From Maribacter sp044594925 (GTDB lineage: Bacteria; Bacteroidota; Bacteroidia; Flavobacteriales; Flavobacteriaceae): a DNA stretch of 64,000 nucleotides. Positions 42,318 through 51,570 of this stretch are shown here, one piece after another; positions within the stretch are counted from its first letter, which is position 1, and each line of letters begins with the position of its first letter. Below the pieces are notes generated by a model. It saw only the letters and a program-made list of their open reading frames with translations, was not told where the DNA came from and searched no databases. A program made the translations under genes and the position numbers. The DNA lies in the NCBI RefSeq assembly GCF_044594925.1, contig NZ_CP138991.1, positions 2,790,001 to 2,854,000 on the forward strand, in the 5' to 3' direction.

Positions 42318-44777
42318 TCATTCTTTCTTGCCATCAAAGCTTGAGGCTATTATTCTAAAATCCATAGGCCTACTATCCCAAAAGGAATCATCTGCATCTT
42401 TTTTGAACCCTTTTTTCAAATCTATCAAAGGCCTTTTTATAATGCTTACATTTTCTGTTTCTATATTATTGGACACTAAACTCTCAAGTTTAAAATACTT
42501 ATCCAATACTACATCATCTGTGGAATACGCATTACTGATGTTTGACATTTCTAGAAGATTAATAAAATACTTGCCATCAACCTGCTTATAGGATTGCGTA
42601 ATATGAAGATTTGACTTTATAATATTCTTACTTTTCTTAGACACATACGGTTGGCGCACAATGTAATGTTCATACTTCAGCACCGCATAATTTTCAGTAT
42701 CGATATAGATAGCGCCATTTGATTTTTCCGGGGCTGGATACCCAAAACCTGTAGAATATGATCCGGGAGAATTGTTAACAAAGCTTATTTTATACACTTT
42801 ACTGCGTTCGTAATTTACTACACCCTCTATACTAGTGTCATAAGAAGGCGTGCGATAAAGTACATTTGCCTTACTTAGAATAATGTCTCGATTAAATAAT
42901 ACCCATAAGCCACCTATTCCGTTCCATGAAGCCCCTATTCCCTTATATAAATTTTCGTCATACTTACCAGAATTGTTTCTGATATGTTGAATTTCTCCAA
43001 AAAAACCATTCTCCGCCTTATTAGACCCATTGATACCATTTTTATTATAGGTCTCGATTAAAGCTTCCTCTCCATGAGCGATGGTATCTCTAGTGCTATA
43101 ATCTACTACCTTAAAAAGGAAACGTTGGTTGTAAGGGGTTTGCACATAATTGTTTGCTACGTTCTTTCGTGCTCTTTTTATAATTTCTTCGGCAGAAAGC
43201 GGTCTGGATTTAGCAGTAACTACCGCTTCGTTTAAAACAATATTATCTGTTGAAACTTTTAGACGAATCGTTTGGTCGTTTTTGAGCTCACGAACCTGAA
43301 TAGAATCGCTCTCATAACCGATGGCCGAAAAGACCAAGTAGGAACCGCTATTATTTGATCTAGAAATTGAAAAATTTCCAGCGGCATCTGTAACCGTACT
43401 CTTGTTCGTATCCGTATAATAGACATCGGTATAGGGAATTTCTGCTGACGTATCAGCATCCGTAATCCTTCCGTTGATTGTATTTGAGGTATTCGCTACC
43501 GAAATCAGTTCTCGTTCGGAACCGTATTCGATAAATACCGGAGGTGCCATTTTTTTGATATAATAGATGCCATCAAAAATGGTATTCCAATGAGCGTATA
43601 ATGGAATATACCCTAGAACCGAGGTGTAAAATTTAGCTTCGCTATCCTCTAAAACAACTAATTTTTCTTTAATATTTTCCTTTTTAAGGGTCTTCTCAAA
43701 GCTGTTTTCAGGTGGTGCTAAAATAGGCAGCACATTGTCGTGCATAAAGTTGCGGTAGGTACCTTCGTACGAAGTAAAAGCCAAACTGAATAATTTGTCG
43801 CCATATTTTTGCTTTAAGATTTGCCCCATAGGCACTGCTAAGCGCAATTCCTTTATTTGGTCTATTTCTTCCTGTAGGGCTGTATGTTTATGTTCGGTAA
43901 GACTATCAATACTTTGGAATACCTTGGTGATGTAATTTTCAGTTGTAGGTGTAAATTCAAAATCGCTCAAACGGTTGGTAAAATGATAGCTGGCACCCCA
44001 GCCCATGATTTTTTCCTTGGGATACGTTTCTTTAAGGAAAATCAAATTTTCCGCCATCTGTTTATCCCTAGGATTCTGAACATAAATTTTTTCTTTTTGA
44101 AGGTCTTTCAGCATATAATCCATATCCGAGAATACACTTTTAAAGGTTTGTACCAGCATTTTGGTTTCTACATCCTTTTTTGGAATCTTATCCAACTTAT
44201 TTTGTAAAGATATTATGTTCGAATACAAGGCAGTAGAATCCTTTTTATTACCTACGTAGGATTCTATATCCCTTACAATCAAAGTTTTCTCTACGGTTCT
44301 AAAAGTTTCCTCTGAAATAGAAATATTGTTCTTTTGACAAAGTGTTTTCAAATCATCTAGAAAATAAGTTTCAAACAAAGATGATTCTTGAGAATCGAAA
44401 CCCATTATTTTTAATTTGGGATGCGTCTCCATATACTCTAGAAGTTCTTGAAACACTTTGGTATCTGAGTATAACCAACCAACGCTCTGTTTGAAAATAC
44501 TCGCATCCTCTTTCTTGTCGGCATACAGTTGATTTGCCTTTAAGTTGTCGTACATCCCACTTTCAAAAACCAACAAGTTGTAACCGCCTTTTTCATGCAG
44601 TTCCTTAACCATTTCGAGCTTTTTTTCAAAAACACTACCATCGCCATGGGTTTGTTCGCCTAACAAGACAATTTCGTAATCGCTTAAAAAGGCATCGTCG
44701 AAAATAGGTTCTTGGGCAGTTGCTTGATTCGCGAAAAGTAGTGCTAATAATAGGTATTTTAGGTGTATTGTTCTCAT
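42318..44777 (-). CDS. Secreted erythromycin-esterase-like fusion protein
   Basis: 819 residues with a signal peptide (HLKYLLLALLFANQATAQ). Residues about 30-390 resemble the erythromycin esterase family: LLGEQTHGDGSVFEKK, LLVFESGMYDNLKAN, IMGFDSQESS, IMGWGASYHF. Then a carboxypeptidase-regulatory-like beta domain (about 428-520, INGRITDADTSAEIPYTDVY) and a C-terminal domain of about 300 residues opening with AEEIIKRARKNVANNY, like that of the protein at 60087. A secreted Ere-like domain fused to these parts is unusual. Drug resistance is not implied. It lies inside the propionyl-CoA gene block, between the mutase and carboxylase genes on the same strand. Confidence 0.82.
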   Translation of the reverse strand: MRTIHLKYLLLALLFANQATAQEPIFDDAFLSDYEIVLLGEQTHGDGSVFEKKLEMVKELHEKGGYNLLVFESGMYDNLKANQLYADKKEDASIFKQSVGWLYSDTKVFQELLEYMETHPKLKIMGFDSQESSLFETYFLDDLKTLCQKNNISISEETFRTVEKTLIVRDIESYVGNKKDSTALYSNIISLQNKLDKIPKKDVETKMLVQTFKSVFSDMDYMLKDLQKEKIYVQNPRDKQMAENLIFLKETYPKEKIMGWGASYHFTNRLSDFEFTPTTENYITKVFQSIDSLTEHKHTALQEEIDQIKELRLAVPMGQILKQKYGDKLFSLAFTSYEGTYRNFMHDNVLPILAPPENSFEKTLKKENIKEKLVVLEDSEAKFYTSVLGYIPLYAHWNTIFDGIYYIKKMAPPVFIEYGSERELISVANTSNTINGRITDADTSAEIPYTDVYYTDTNKSTVTDAAGNFSISRSNNSGSYLVFSAIGYESDSIQVRELKNDQTIRLKVSTDNIVLNEAVVTAKSRPLSAEEIIKRARKNVANNYVQTPYNQRFLFKVVDYSTRDTIAHGEEALIETYNKNGINGSNKAENGFFGEIQHIRNNSGKYDENLYKGIGASWNGIGGLWVLFNRDIILSKANVLYRTPSYDTSIEGVVNYERSKVYKISFVNNSPGSYSTGFGYPAPEKSNGAIYIDTENYAVLKYEHYIVRQPYVSKKSKNIIKSNLHITQSYKQVDGKYFINLLEMSNISNAYSTDDVVLDKYFKLESLVSNNIETENVSIIKRPLIDLKKGFKKDADDSFWDSRPMDFRIIASSFDGKKE

Positions 44778-44808
44778 GTTTTTTACTTATAAAAATATCC
44801 TGAAACCA

Positions 44809-46350
44809 CTACAAAGGAATATTCCCATGCTTTTTCTTCGGCAAATTCACCACTTTATTCTCTAAAAGCGTAAAAGCCTTGATCAATTTTCTTCGCGTGT
44901 CCTTAGGGAGTATCACTTCATCTATAAATCCTCTTTCCGCGGCACTGTACGGGTTGGCGAATTTGTCCGCATACTGCTTTTCCTTTTCGGCCAGTTTCGC
45001 TTCAGAATCTGCCGCTTTGGCAATCTCTTTCTTGAATATGATTTCACTCGCCCCTTTGGCGCCCATCACAGCGATTTCGGCACCCGGCCAGGCATAGTTC
45101 ATATCCGCACCAATGTGTTTGGAATTCATGACGTCATAAGCACCACCGTAGGCCTTTCTTGTAATGACCGTGATTTTAGGTACAGTAGCCTCGCTCAATG
45201 CGTATAACAACTTTGCACCGTTGGTAATAATCCCGTTCCATTCTTGATCGGTTCCCGGCAAGAAACCGGGGACATCTACCAATACTAATAAAGGAATGTT
45301 AAAGCAGTCACAGAAACGGGTAAAACGGGCCGCTTTTTTAGAGGCATCCACATCCAGAACACCCGCCAAACTGTTGGGCTGATTGGCAACTATACCAATA
45401 CTTCGCCCTCCTATCCGTGAGAAACCAACAACGATATTCTCTGCATAGTCCTTATGTATCTCAAAAAAAGAATCGACATCGATTATTCCTTTGATGACCA
45501 AACGCATATCGTAGGGCTGATTCGGGTTTTCCGGCACAATATGCCCCAACTCCTCCCTGATTTCATCTCCAAATACCATAGGAAGTAAAGCAGGCATTTC
45601 TTCACAGTTTTGTGGCATGTAGGATAACATGGTCTTAATTTGTGCGATACATTCCATGTCGTTAACTGCCGTCAAATGGGTTACGCCGGACTTGGTCGCG
45701 TGGGTGATGGCACCACCCAATTCCTCTGATGTAACTTCTTCGTTGGTTACTGTCTTTACCACATTGGGCCCGGTAACGAACATATAGCTCGAATTTTCGA
45801 CCATTAAGGTAAAATCTGTCATGGCCGGAGAATAGACCGCTCCACCTGCACAAGGCCCCATAATACCTGATATTTGAGGGATAACACCCGAGGCCATCAC
45901 ATTTTTATGAAAAATATCCGCGTAGCCTCCCAAGGAACGAACGCCTTCCTGTATGCGGGCACCACCACTATCATTTAATCCAATCATGGGCACTCCAATT
46001 TTAAGCGCCATATCCATGACCTTACATATTTTCTCTGCATGTGTCTCTGAAAGTGCACCACCAAAAACCGTAAAGTCCTGGGCGAATACGCATACTTGTC
46101 TTCCATGTATGGTTCCGTAACCGGTAACCACCCCATCACCGTAAAATTTTTGCTTATCCATTCCAAAATCGGTCGTCCTATGGGTGACCAAAGCACCCAT
46201 TTCCTCAAACGAGCCATCATCCAGTAAAAAATGGATACGTTCCCGCGCCGTTAGCTTTCCCTTGGCGTGCTGCTTTTCTATGCGTTCTGCTCCGCCACCT
46301 AATTCGGCCGCGGCCAACTTTTCCTGAAGGTCCTTTATCTTATCGCTCAT
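44809..46350 (-). CDS. pccB: Acyl-CoA carboxylase carboxyltransferase (beta) subunit
   Basis: 513 residues of the biotin-dependent carboxyltransferase family: GGAERIEKQHAKGKLTARERI at the N-terminus, GGARIQEGVRSLGGYADIF, GPCAGGAVYSPA, and DVPGFLPG plus GGAYDVMNSKH in the C-terminal half. With the biotin carboxylase and BCCP genes and the nearby mutase, propionyl-CoA is the likely substrate, giving methylmalonyl-CoA. Acetyl-CoA use cannot be excluded. The stop of the biotin carboxylase gene is 17 nt away, so they are in the same operon. Confidence 0.9.
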   Translation of the reverse strand: MSDKIKDLQEKLAAAELGGGAERIEKQHAKGKLTARERIHFLLDDGSFEEMGALVTHRTTDFGMDKQKFYGDGVVTGYGTIHGRQVCVFAQDFTVFGGALSETHAEKICKVMDMALKIGVPMIGLNDSGGARIQEGVRSLGGYADIFHKNVMASGVIPQISGIMGPCAGGAVYSPAMTDFTLMVENSSYMFVTGPNVVKTVTNEEVTSEELGGAITHATKSGVTHLTAVNDMECIAQIKTMLSYMPQNCEEMPALLPMVFGDEIREELGHIVPENPNQPYDMRLVIKGIIDVDSFFEIHKDYAENIVVGFSRIGGRSIGIVANQPNSLAGVLDVDASKKAARFTRFCDCFNIPLLVLVDVPGFLPGTDQEWNGIITNGAKLLYALSEATVPKITVITRKAYGGAYDVMNSKHIGADMNYAWPGAEIAVMGAKGASEIIFKKEIAKAADSEAKLAEKEKQYADKFANPYSAAERGFIDEVILPKDTRRKLIKAFTLLENKVVNLPKKKHGNIPL

Positions 46351-46367
46351 ACCCGATTTCTATCGAT

Positions 46368-47840
46368 TTAACTTCTGTTCCGTTTCCAATTTAGGGGCGT
46401 CCCTTTAGGTATTTTTAACACTGCTTTCTGCTCCAAATATAGTTTTAAACCCACCAAAGCGGCCATCCTCTTTTCGTTATCATATTTTGCGGTCAATGCC
46501 TCGGGGCTGTAATGATTCTTTACAAAGTGCGTATCAAAATCCCCCGAAGTAAATGCTTCATGTTTGCAAACAAATTTTCCAAAAGATAGCGTTGTCGCTA
46601 CTCCTTCTACTCGATAATCATCAATAGCCTGTACCATCAATTGTATGGCTTCCTCCCTAGTTTTTCCGTAGGTAATCAGCTTGGATATCATGGGATCGTA
46701 GTACATAGGTACCGTCATCCCTTCTTCAAAACCGTCATCTACACGAATCCCGGCTCCCACTGGGGTTTTGTAGGTGGATAAGGTTCCAATACTCGGCATA
46801 AAATTCTCTAATGGGTCTTCTGCGTAAACCCGTACTTCTACTGCATGCCCCTTTATGGACAAATCAGATTGTTCAAAGCCTAATACTTCTCCCCTTGCAA
46901 TTCTTATTTGCTGCTCCACCAGATCTAGACCTGTGATAAGTTCCGTTACCGGATGTTCTACTTGTAAACGCGTGTTCATTTCCAGAAAATAGAACTTTCT
47001 ATTTTCATCCAATAAAAACTCTACCGTTCCCGCCCCTACGTAATCACAAGCTTTTGCTACCCGAACTGCAGCTGCTCCCATAGCCTCCCGAATTTCTGGG
47101 GTAAGTACACAGGAAGGGGCTTCTTCCACTACTTTTTGGTGCCTACGTTGTACACTACATTCCCGTTCAAAAAGATGTACCACATTCCCGTAGGTATCCG
47201 CTAAAACTTGGATTTCTATATGTCGCGGCGAACCAACGTACTTCTCTATAAAAACTGCCCCATCCCCAAAAGCGGATACGGCCTCGCCAATGGCACGGTC
47301 CATTTGCTCGGGAAGTTCCTCTATATTATCCACTATTCGCATTCCTTTACCTCCGCCACCGGCAGCAGCTTTAATAAGGATGGGGAAACCTATTTCTTTA
47401 GCGACGTCCTTCGCAAGATCTTTATCCGTAATCGCTTTTTCTATGCCGGGCACCATGGGAATGTCATAGGATTTCACGGCCTCCTTAGCAGCCAATTTAT
47501 TCCCCATCACTTCAATAGCATGAGGTCTAGGACCAATAAATGTGATTCCGTTTTTTTCTACTAGCTTAGCAAAAATCGCATTTTCACTTAAAAATCCATA
47601 CCCTGGATGTATGCCATCCGCTCCCGTTTGCTTGGCGGCGGCAATGACTTTTTCCATGACCAAATAAGATTCGGAGGAGGGAGCATTTCCTAATAAAACG
47701 GCCTCATCCGCAAATTTAACATGGGGTGCGTTACGATCTACCTCCGAATAGACAGCCACGGTTTTTATTCCCATCTTACGAATGGTTTTCATGACTCGTA
47801 ACGCAATTTCACCACGATTAGCAACTAGTATTTTTTTCAT
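46368..47840 (-). CDS. pccA: Biotin carboxylase (acyl-CoA carboxylase alpha) subunit
   Basis: 490 residues with the biotin-carboxylase N-terminal domain (KKILVANRGEIALRVMKTIRKMG), the ATP-grasp glycine loop (KAAAGGGGKGMRIV) and the catalytic FLEMNTRLQVEHPVTE. No attached biotinyl domain: the chain ends after the C-terminal domain at TPLNWKRNRS, and the carrier is encoded separately upstream (47938). ATP-dependent carboxylation of carrier biotin. A REP-like hairpin lies in the 97-nt gap to the carrier gene. Confidence 0.92.
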   Translation of the reverse strand: MKKILVANRGEIALRVMKTIRKMGIKTVAVYSEVDRNAPHVKFADEAVLLGNAPSSESYLVMEKVIAAAKQTGADGIHPGYGFLSENAIFAKLVEKNGITFIGPRPHAIEVMGNKLAAKEAVKSYDIPMVPGIEKAITDKDLAKDVAKEIGFPILIKAAAGGGGKGMRIVDNIEELPEQMDRAIGEAVSAFGDGAVFIEKYVGSPRHIEIQVLADTYGNVVHLFERECSVQRRHQKVVEEAPSCVLTPEIREAMGAAAVRVAKACDYVGAGTVEFLLDENRKFYFLEMNTRLQVEHPVTELITGLDLVEQQIRIARGEVLGFEQSDLSIKGHAVEVRVYAEDPLENFMPSIGTLSTYKTPVGAGIRVDDGFEEGMTVPMYYDPMISKLITYGKTREEAIQLMVQAIDDYRVEGVATTLSFGKFVCKHEAFTSGDFDTHFVKNHYSPEALTAKYDNEKRMAALVGLKLYLEQKAVLKIPKGTPLNWKRNRS

Positions 47841-47855
47841 TTCTTTCTTTACTTC

Positions 47856-47875
47856 ATTCCCACGAAGGTGAGAAT
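47856..47875. repeat. REP-like short hairpin between carboxylase genes
   Basis: ATTCCCAC-GAAG-GTGAGAAT: 8-bp arms (one G-T-type pair) around a GAAG loop, within the gap between the carrier and biotin carboxylase genes. Short palindromes of the kind ATTCC...CGAAGG...GGAAT are common dispersed repeats in many bacteria, including flavobacteria. Confidence 0.55.
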
Positions 47876-47937
47876 CTATTACATACTTTCCCTACTATTG
47901 AATTGAATTGACTTCTCTAATCCTTCTGAAAGCACAC

Positions 47938-48420
47938 CTAGGATTCCATTTCAATAATCAATTGTCCTTTATCTACCGCATCCCCAACGTTTACTTCTAT
48001 GGCTTTGATGGTTCCCGCACCCTGAGCCAAAATTTGATTTTCCATTTTCATGGCCGATAATACCAATAAGGGAGTACCCTCTTCTATCTCCTGCCCTACT
48101 TCAACCAACACGTTCATTATCAACCCAGGCATTGGAGCTTTTATGTCCTTTGCTTTCTGGAAGGCTCCTGACAATAGTCCCATTTGGTCCACCAACTGGT
48201 CATAACTATCCTTTATACGTATCTGATATTTATTTCCATTAATTAAGACGCTTAAGGTTCTATCAGAAAAATTAGCAGCTGTCAACTCCACATGGTAGGC
48301 TTTACCATTATCTAAAAGGTGGTATGTGGCATCCGTTAAAGTCTGTATATCCAATGACGACAAATCATCAGCGCTTAGGCTAAACTCGGTATCATCTACC
48401 GTAACGAGGTATTTTTCCAT
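47938..48420 (-). CDS. Biotin carboxyl carrier protein (biotinyl domain)
   Basis: 160 residues. The C-terminal half is a biotinyl/lipoyl domain with the biotin site SAMKMENQIL (Lys between the two Met) and KAPMPGLIMNVLVEVGQEI before it. The N-terminal half is a beta-rich region as in carrier subunits of acyl-CoA carboxylases. It accepts carboxyl from the biotin carboxylase and gives it to the beta subunit. First gene of the carboxylase operon; its upstream region is shared with the divergent histidine kinase gene. Confidence 0.9.
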   Translation of the reverse strand: MEKYLVTVDDTEFSLSADDLSSLDIQTLTDATYHLLDNGKAYHVELTAANFSDRTLSVLINGNKYQIRIKDSYDQLVDQMGLLSGAFQKAKDIKAPMPGLIMNVLVEVGQEIEEGTPLLVLSAMKMENQILAQGAGTIKAIEVNVGDAVDKGQLIIEMES

Positions 48421-48632
48421 TCTGTTTTTTTAAATCGATATATTTTGTCTAAGATAAACCCAACTGCTGTGAAGATTTATACTTCATTAATGCTCTAATT
48501 TACGACTAGTAGATCGCAACATCAAACCTTAAATTATGCATTATTTAAATGATTGAGACGTTATTGGCTCTGCTTTGTAAATAGCTTGTAGTGTAACTAT
48601 GAAAGTGAATAGGCAAGCAATTTGCGTAAACT

Positions 48633-48646
48633 CCCTGAAAACAGGG
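48633..48646. promoter_or_regulatory. Putative regulator-binding palindrome upstream of kinase gene
   Basis: CCCTGAAAACAGGG: perfect 5-bp arms around AAAA. The half-site GAAAACAGGG (48637-48646) ends 23 nt before the -7 element at 48670. The same core occurs as its reverse complement at 51475-51488. It is centred near -45 to the likely start of transcription, fitting an activator site. Confidence 0.7.
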
Positions 48647-48669
48647 TGCTTTAGTGCCTTATAATATCT

Positions 48670-48677
48670 TAATTTTG
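48670..48677 (+). promoter_or_regulatory. -7 element of the histidine kinase gene
   Basis: TAATTTTG matches TAnnTTTG exactly. There is no good TTG box at -33, where the palindrome is close by. The gene's GTG start is only 8 nt downstream, so the transcript may be leaderless, or a later codon may be the start. Confidence 0.55.
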
Positions 48678-48685
48678 ATTTTAAG

Positions 48686-50710
48686 GTGGATAGAGCTTAT
48701 TTTCATCTATCTACTTACGTACATAAATTATATTTTATCTTGGGTATACCTCAGCGAACAAGTCATCTTAAAACAGAAGCAGACATAAAAACTGCATCCC
48801 CTTGGATACTTAGTTTTCGTTTCTCAGCATTATTATTCAACCTCATTTTTCTTTGCTTTTTATGGAATATTAAAGCTCAGGAGAAAATTAATTTTAAAGC
48901 TTTTGGCTACACTCCAAATCTTGTTCAAGATTCTTTATACGCGCGTTTAGACAATGCAAATTCCCCAGAAGAACAGCTGCCTGTTTTATATGCCATTGGA
49001 CAGAAGCATCAGTTGTATGGCAATCCGGATTCTGTAGTGCACTATGCAAATCGCATACTAACAATTCCCAAAAACTATGATGAGTTTGTTATGCCATCGC
49101 TTTACATAGCCAAAGCAAATGAACTATTAGGAGTGGGCAAATACCTGAACGGGCTTTACGATGAGTCTCTCGAAGCATGTATAACAGGATTATCCGCACG
49201 AGCGCAAACTGAAAATGATAGAACAACCAAAAAGTTACAGCTAGGTCTTGGTAAGGTGTATCTTCAAAAACAGCTATTTGATAAAGCAGAGGCCATATTT
49301 CTAGAAGTCGCTTCTAATAAAGAGGATTCAGTTCTTGCTGCAGAAGCCTATCTTTATTTAGGTCGTAATTATTTTCATCAGGATAAATTCTTAGATGCGC
49401 AACAGGCATATAATAATGCTGAGGAACGCCTAGGCGGTATAAAGACTTCAAAATTAGGTATGGAGATTCGTTTGGCACATGCAGCATTGGCCGTTAAAAA
49501 AAAGAACTATAACAAAGCCCTTCCCCTGTATGAAGCTATCGTAAACAGCGGATTACAACAGAACTATTTTGACGTATATACCGAAGCTGTTTTAGGATAT
49601 GGAAGCGCATCCCGAGCGTTAGGCAATTATCAAGTTGCGGAAATGACCCTGTCCATGGCTTATGCCAACGCCATGCAATGGAACAGGTTAGATCTGCAAA
49701 AAAAAATAGTGAACAGTCTACGACTTACCTACGCCGCAAAAGGTGATTTTGAGAATGCCTATAATTTAATGACCCAATATACCTCGCTTTCCAATCAGAT
49801 TATTGCACAACAAAACGGAAGGGCCATTCAGGAGCTGGAGTTTAAATATCAAACACTTCAGAAAGAAAACCAGATTTACGAACTAAAAGAGGAACAGCAA
49901 GCCAAACAATCGGAGATTGAACGACAAAAGACTATTAAAAAAGCAGTGCTCTACGGTTTTTTAGCCCTCTTAATACCGATAATTGCACTTCTTTACGTCT
50001 ATTATCAAAAGCTACAGACACAGAGCAAACTAAACCAACAACAAGAAGAAATTAATGCGCAACGAATTACTGGATTGCTTAACGAGCAGGAATTAAAACT
50101 TGCAAGAACTTCACTACATGCGCAACAAGAAGAAAGGGCACGCATTGCCCAACAATTGCACGATAGTATAGGGGGGAATTTAGCCGGTATTAAGTTACAA
50201 ATGGCCAATATTGAAACTAAGAACGAACTGCAAAAAGGCATCATGAACCAAATTAATGAAACCTATGAACTGGTTCGTGAAATCTCGCACGACCTTACCC
50301 CTAAAAAATTTAATGAAAGTGCTTTTACACTACTTATTGATGAGTATGTCCATAAAATTAGGAACAGTACCAAAATGGAGATTACCTTTCAGGCACATCC
50401 GAAAAAACGCATCAACAATTTAGGAGAACCGCTGAAGGTTGCCCTATATCAAATTATACAAGAGCTTTTTACCAATACTATTAAACACGCCAAGGCCAAA
50501 CAAGTGGAATTACATTTGACCTTACATAAAAATACTTTTCAATTATTATTCGAGGATGACGGTGCCGGTTTTAATGTGAATGATCCAAAAAAAGGTATCG
50601 GACTCTATAATATTGAAAATAAAATACAGCAATGGAACGGCACCTTACACTTAGATAGTGCCATAGGTCGCGGAACGGTGGCAACCATTGAAATTCCCAT
50701 AAACGTATAA
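48686..50710 (+). CDS. TPR-type sensor histidine kinase (NarL-type partner)
   Basis: 674 residues. The start is uncertain: the frame has no ATG before the signal-like segment (SFRFSALLFNLIFLCFLWN), so I use GTG at 48686; a TTG at about 48740 is an alternative. TPR-like repeats fill about 90-370, then a coiled coil, one membrane segment (about 413-437), another coiled coil, and a HisKA_3 kinase: phosphoacceptor H492 in QQLHDSIGG, N box ELFTNTIKHAKAK, G box FEDDGAGFNV and GIGLYNIENKI. The TPR part should lie in the periplasm. The partner regulator gene begins 3 nt after the stop. No dedicated ligand domain is recognisable. Confidence 0.87.
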   Translation: MDRAYFHLSTYVHKLYFILGIPQRTSHLKTEADIKTASPWILSFRFSALLFNLIFLCFLWNIKAQEKINFKAFGYTPNLVQDSLYARLDNANSPEEQLPVLYAIGQKHQLYGNPDSVVHYANRILTIPKNYDEFVMPSLYIAKANELLGVGKYLNGLYDESLEACITGLSARAQTENDRTTKKLQLGLGKVYLQKQLFDKAEAIFLEVASNKEDSVLAAEAYLYLGRNYFHQDKFLDAQQAYNNAEERLGGIKTSKLGMEIRLAHAALAVKKKNYNKALPLYEAIVNSGLQQNYFDVYTEAVLGYGSASRALGNYQVAEMTLSMAYANAMQWNRLDLQKKIVNSLRLTYAAKGDFENAYNLMTQYTSLSNQIIAQQNGRAIQELEFKYQTLQKENQIYELKEEQQAKQSEIERQKTIKKAVLYGFLALLIPIIALLYVYYQKLQTQSKLNQQQEEINAQRITGLLNEQELKLARTSLHAQQEERARIAQQLHDSIGGNLAGIKLQMANIETKNELQKGIMNQINETYELVREISHDLTPKKFNESAFTLLIDEYVHKIRNSTKMEITFQAHPKKRINNLGEPLKVALYQIIQELFTNTIKHAKAKQVELHLTLHKNTFQLLFEDDGAGFNVNDPKKGIGLYNIENKIQQWNGTLHLDSAIGRGTVATIEIPINV

Positions 50711-50713
50711 CAA

Positions 50714-51361
50714 ATGAAAATCTATAAATTAATAATTGCGGACGACCATAAAATGTTCTTAGACGGCGTCATGAGTATTTTAGCACATAAAGAAAATTAC
50801 GAGGTAATCCTTACTGCCAATAACGGAAAAAATGTAGCTAAATACATAGATATCAATGCTAAGGACGGAATAGACCTAGTGATTACGGATGTGAACATGC
50901 CAGAATACAACGGTATTGAGCTCAATAAACACATCAAAGAAAACCATCCAAAAGTTAAAACGCTAGTGGTAAGCATGCTCCACGATGCAACCACGGTACA
51001 GACCCTTACAAAGGATAATGTAGACGGTTATATTCCTAAAAATGCGGAAAAAGACGAACTGCTTACCGCAATAGAGACCATCCTAAACGGGGATAAATAC
51101 TTTGCACAATCTATTAAGGACGTGTATTTAAAAGGTATGTTCTCCAATGAGCAAAGCTTGGAAGATTCCTTATCCAAAAGAGAAAAGGAGGTACTTACGC
51201 TAATTGCCAAAGAATATACTACCCAAGAAATAGCGGACGAACTATTTTTAAGCAAACATACCATAGAAAGTTACCGAAAGAACCTTATCTCCAAACTAGG
51301 GGTACGCAATTTGGCCGGACTCACAAAACATGCAATTAAATTTGGGCTTTTGGATGGGTGA
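50714..51361 (+). CDS. LuxR/NarL-type response regulator
   Basis: 215 residues. Receiver domain with phosphoacceptor D59 (VITDVNMPEYNG) and acidic pocket D10/D11, plus the conserved Lys in GYIPKNAEKDEL. The C-terminal HTH is of LuxR type (LSKREKEVLTLIAKEYTTQEIADELFLSKHTIESYRKNLISKLGV). It lies 3 nt after the kinase gene. Its likely binding site, CCCTGAAAACAGGG, lies upstream of the kinase gene and downstream of this gene before the membrane protein gene, so autoregulation and one local target operon are inferred. Confidence 0.92.
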   Translation: MKIYKLIIADDHKMFLDGVMSILAHKENYEVILTANNGKNVAKYIDINAKDGIDLVITDVNMPEYNGIELNKHIKENHPKVKTLVVSMLHDATTVQTLTKDNVDGYIPKNAEKDELLTAIETILNGDKYFAQSIKDVYLKGMFSNEQSLEDSLSKREKEVLTLIAKEYTTQEIADELFLSKHTIESYRKNLISKLGVRNLAGLTKHAIKFGLLDG

Positions 51362-51474
51362 TCATCAATAGCATCCCAGACACTATTTGCACCGGTTTAT
51401 CCCAATAATATTCCGTTTAAATCTATTTGTTTACTGCTTTAAACGGTTTTTACTTTTCTTAATTACACTTGCAC

Positions 51475-51512
51475 CCCTGTTTTCAGGGAGGACATTTCTA
51501 CGGAAAACAGGG
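51475..51512. promoter_or_regulatory. Putative regulator-binding sites upstream of membrane protein gene
   Basis: A palindrome CCCTGTTTTCAGGG (51475-51488) is the exact reverse complement of the site at 48633. Fourteen nt further on, a half-site GAAAACAGGG (51503-51512) ends 23 nt before the -7-like element at 51536, the same spacing as upstream of the kinase gene. Confidence 0.7.
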
Positions 51513-51535
51513 CTAGAATAAAGAGTTATACGGCG

Positions 51536-51543
51536 CATCTTTG
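51536..51543 (+). promoter_or_regulatory. -7-like element for the membrane protein gene
   Basis: CATCTTTG differs from TAnnTTTG at one position, in a position fixed by the 23-nt spacing to the half-site. The ATG at 51571 lies 27 nt downstream. A weak match is expected for an activated promoter. Confidence 0.5.
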
Positions 51544-51570
51544 CCTTATAAACTTATAAAAATCTTTATT

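Noticed and set aside
42318..44777. Macrolide-resistance gene
   Set aside because: The Ere-like part is in a secreted multidomain protein amid metabolic genes; resistance is not supported.
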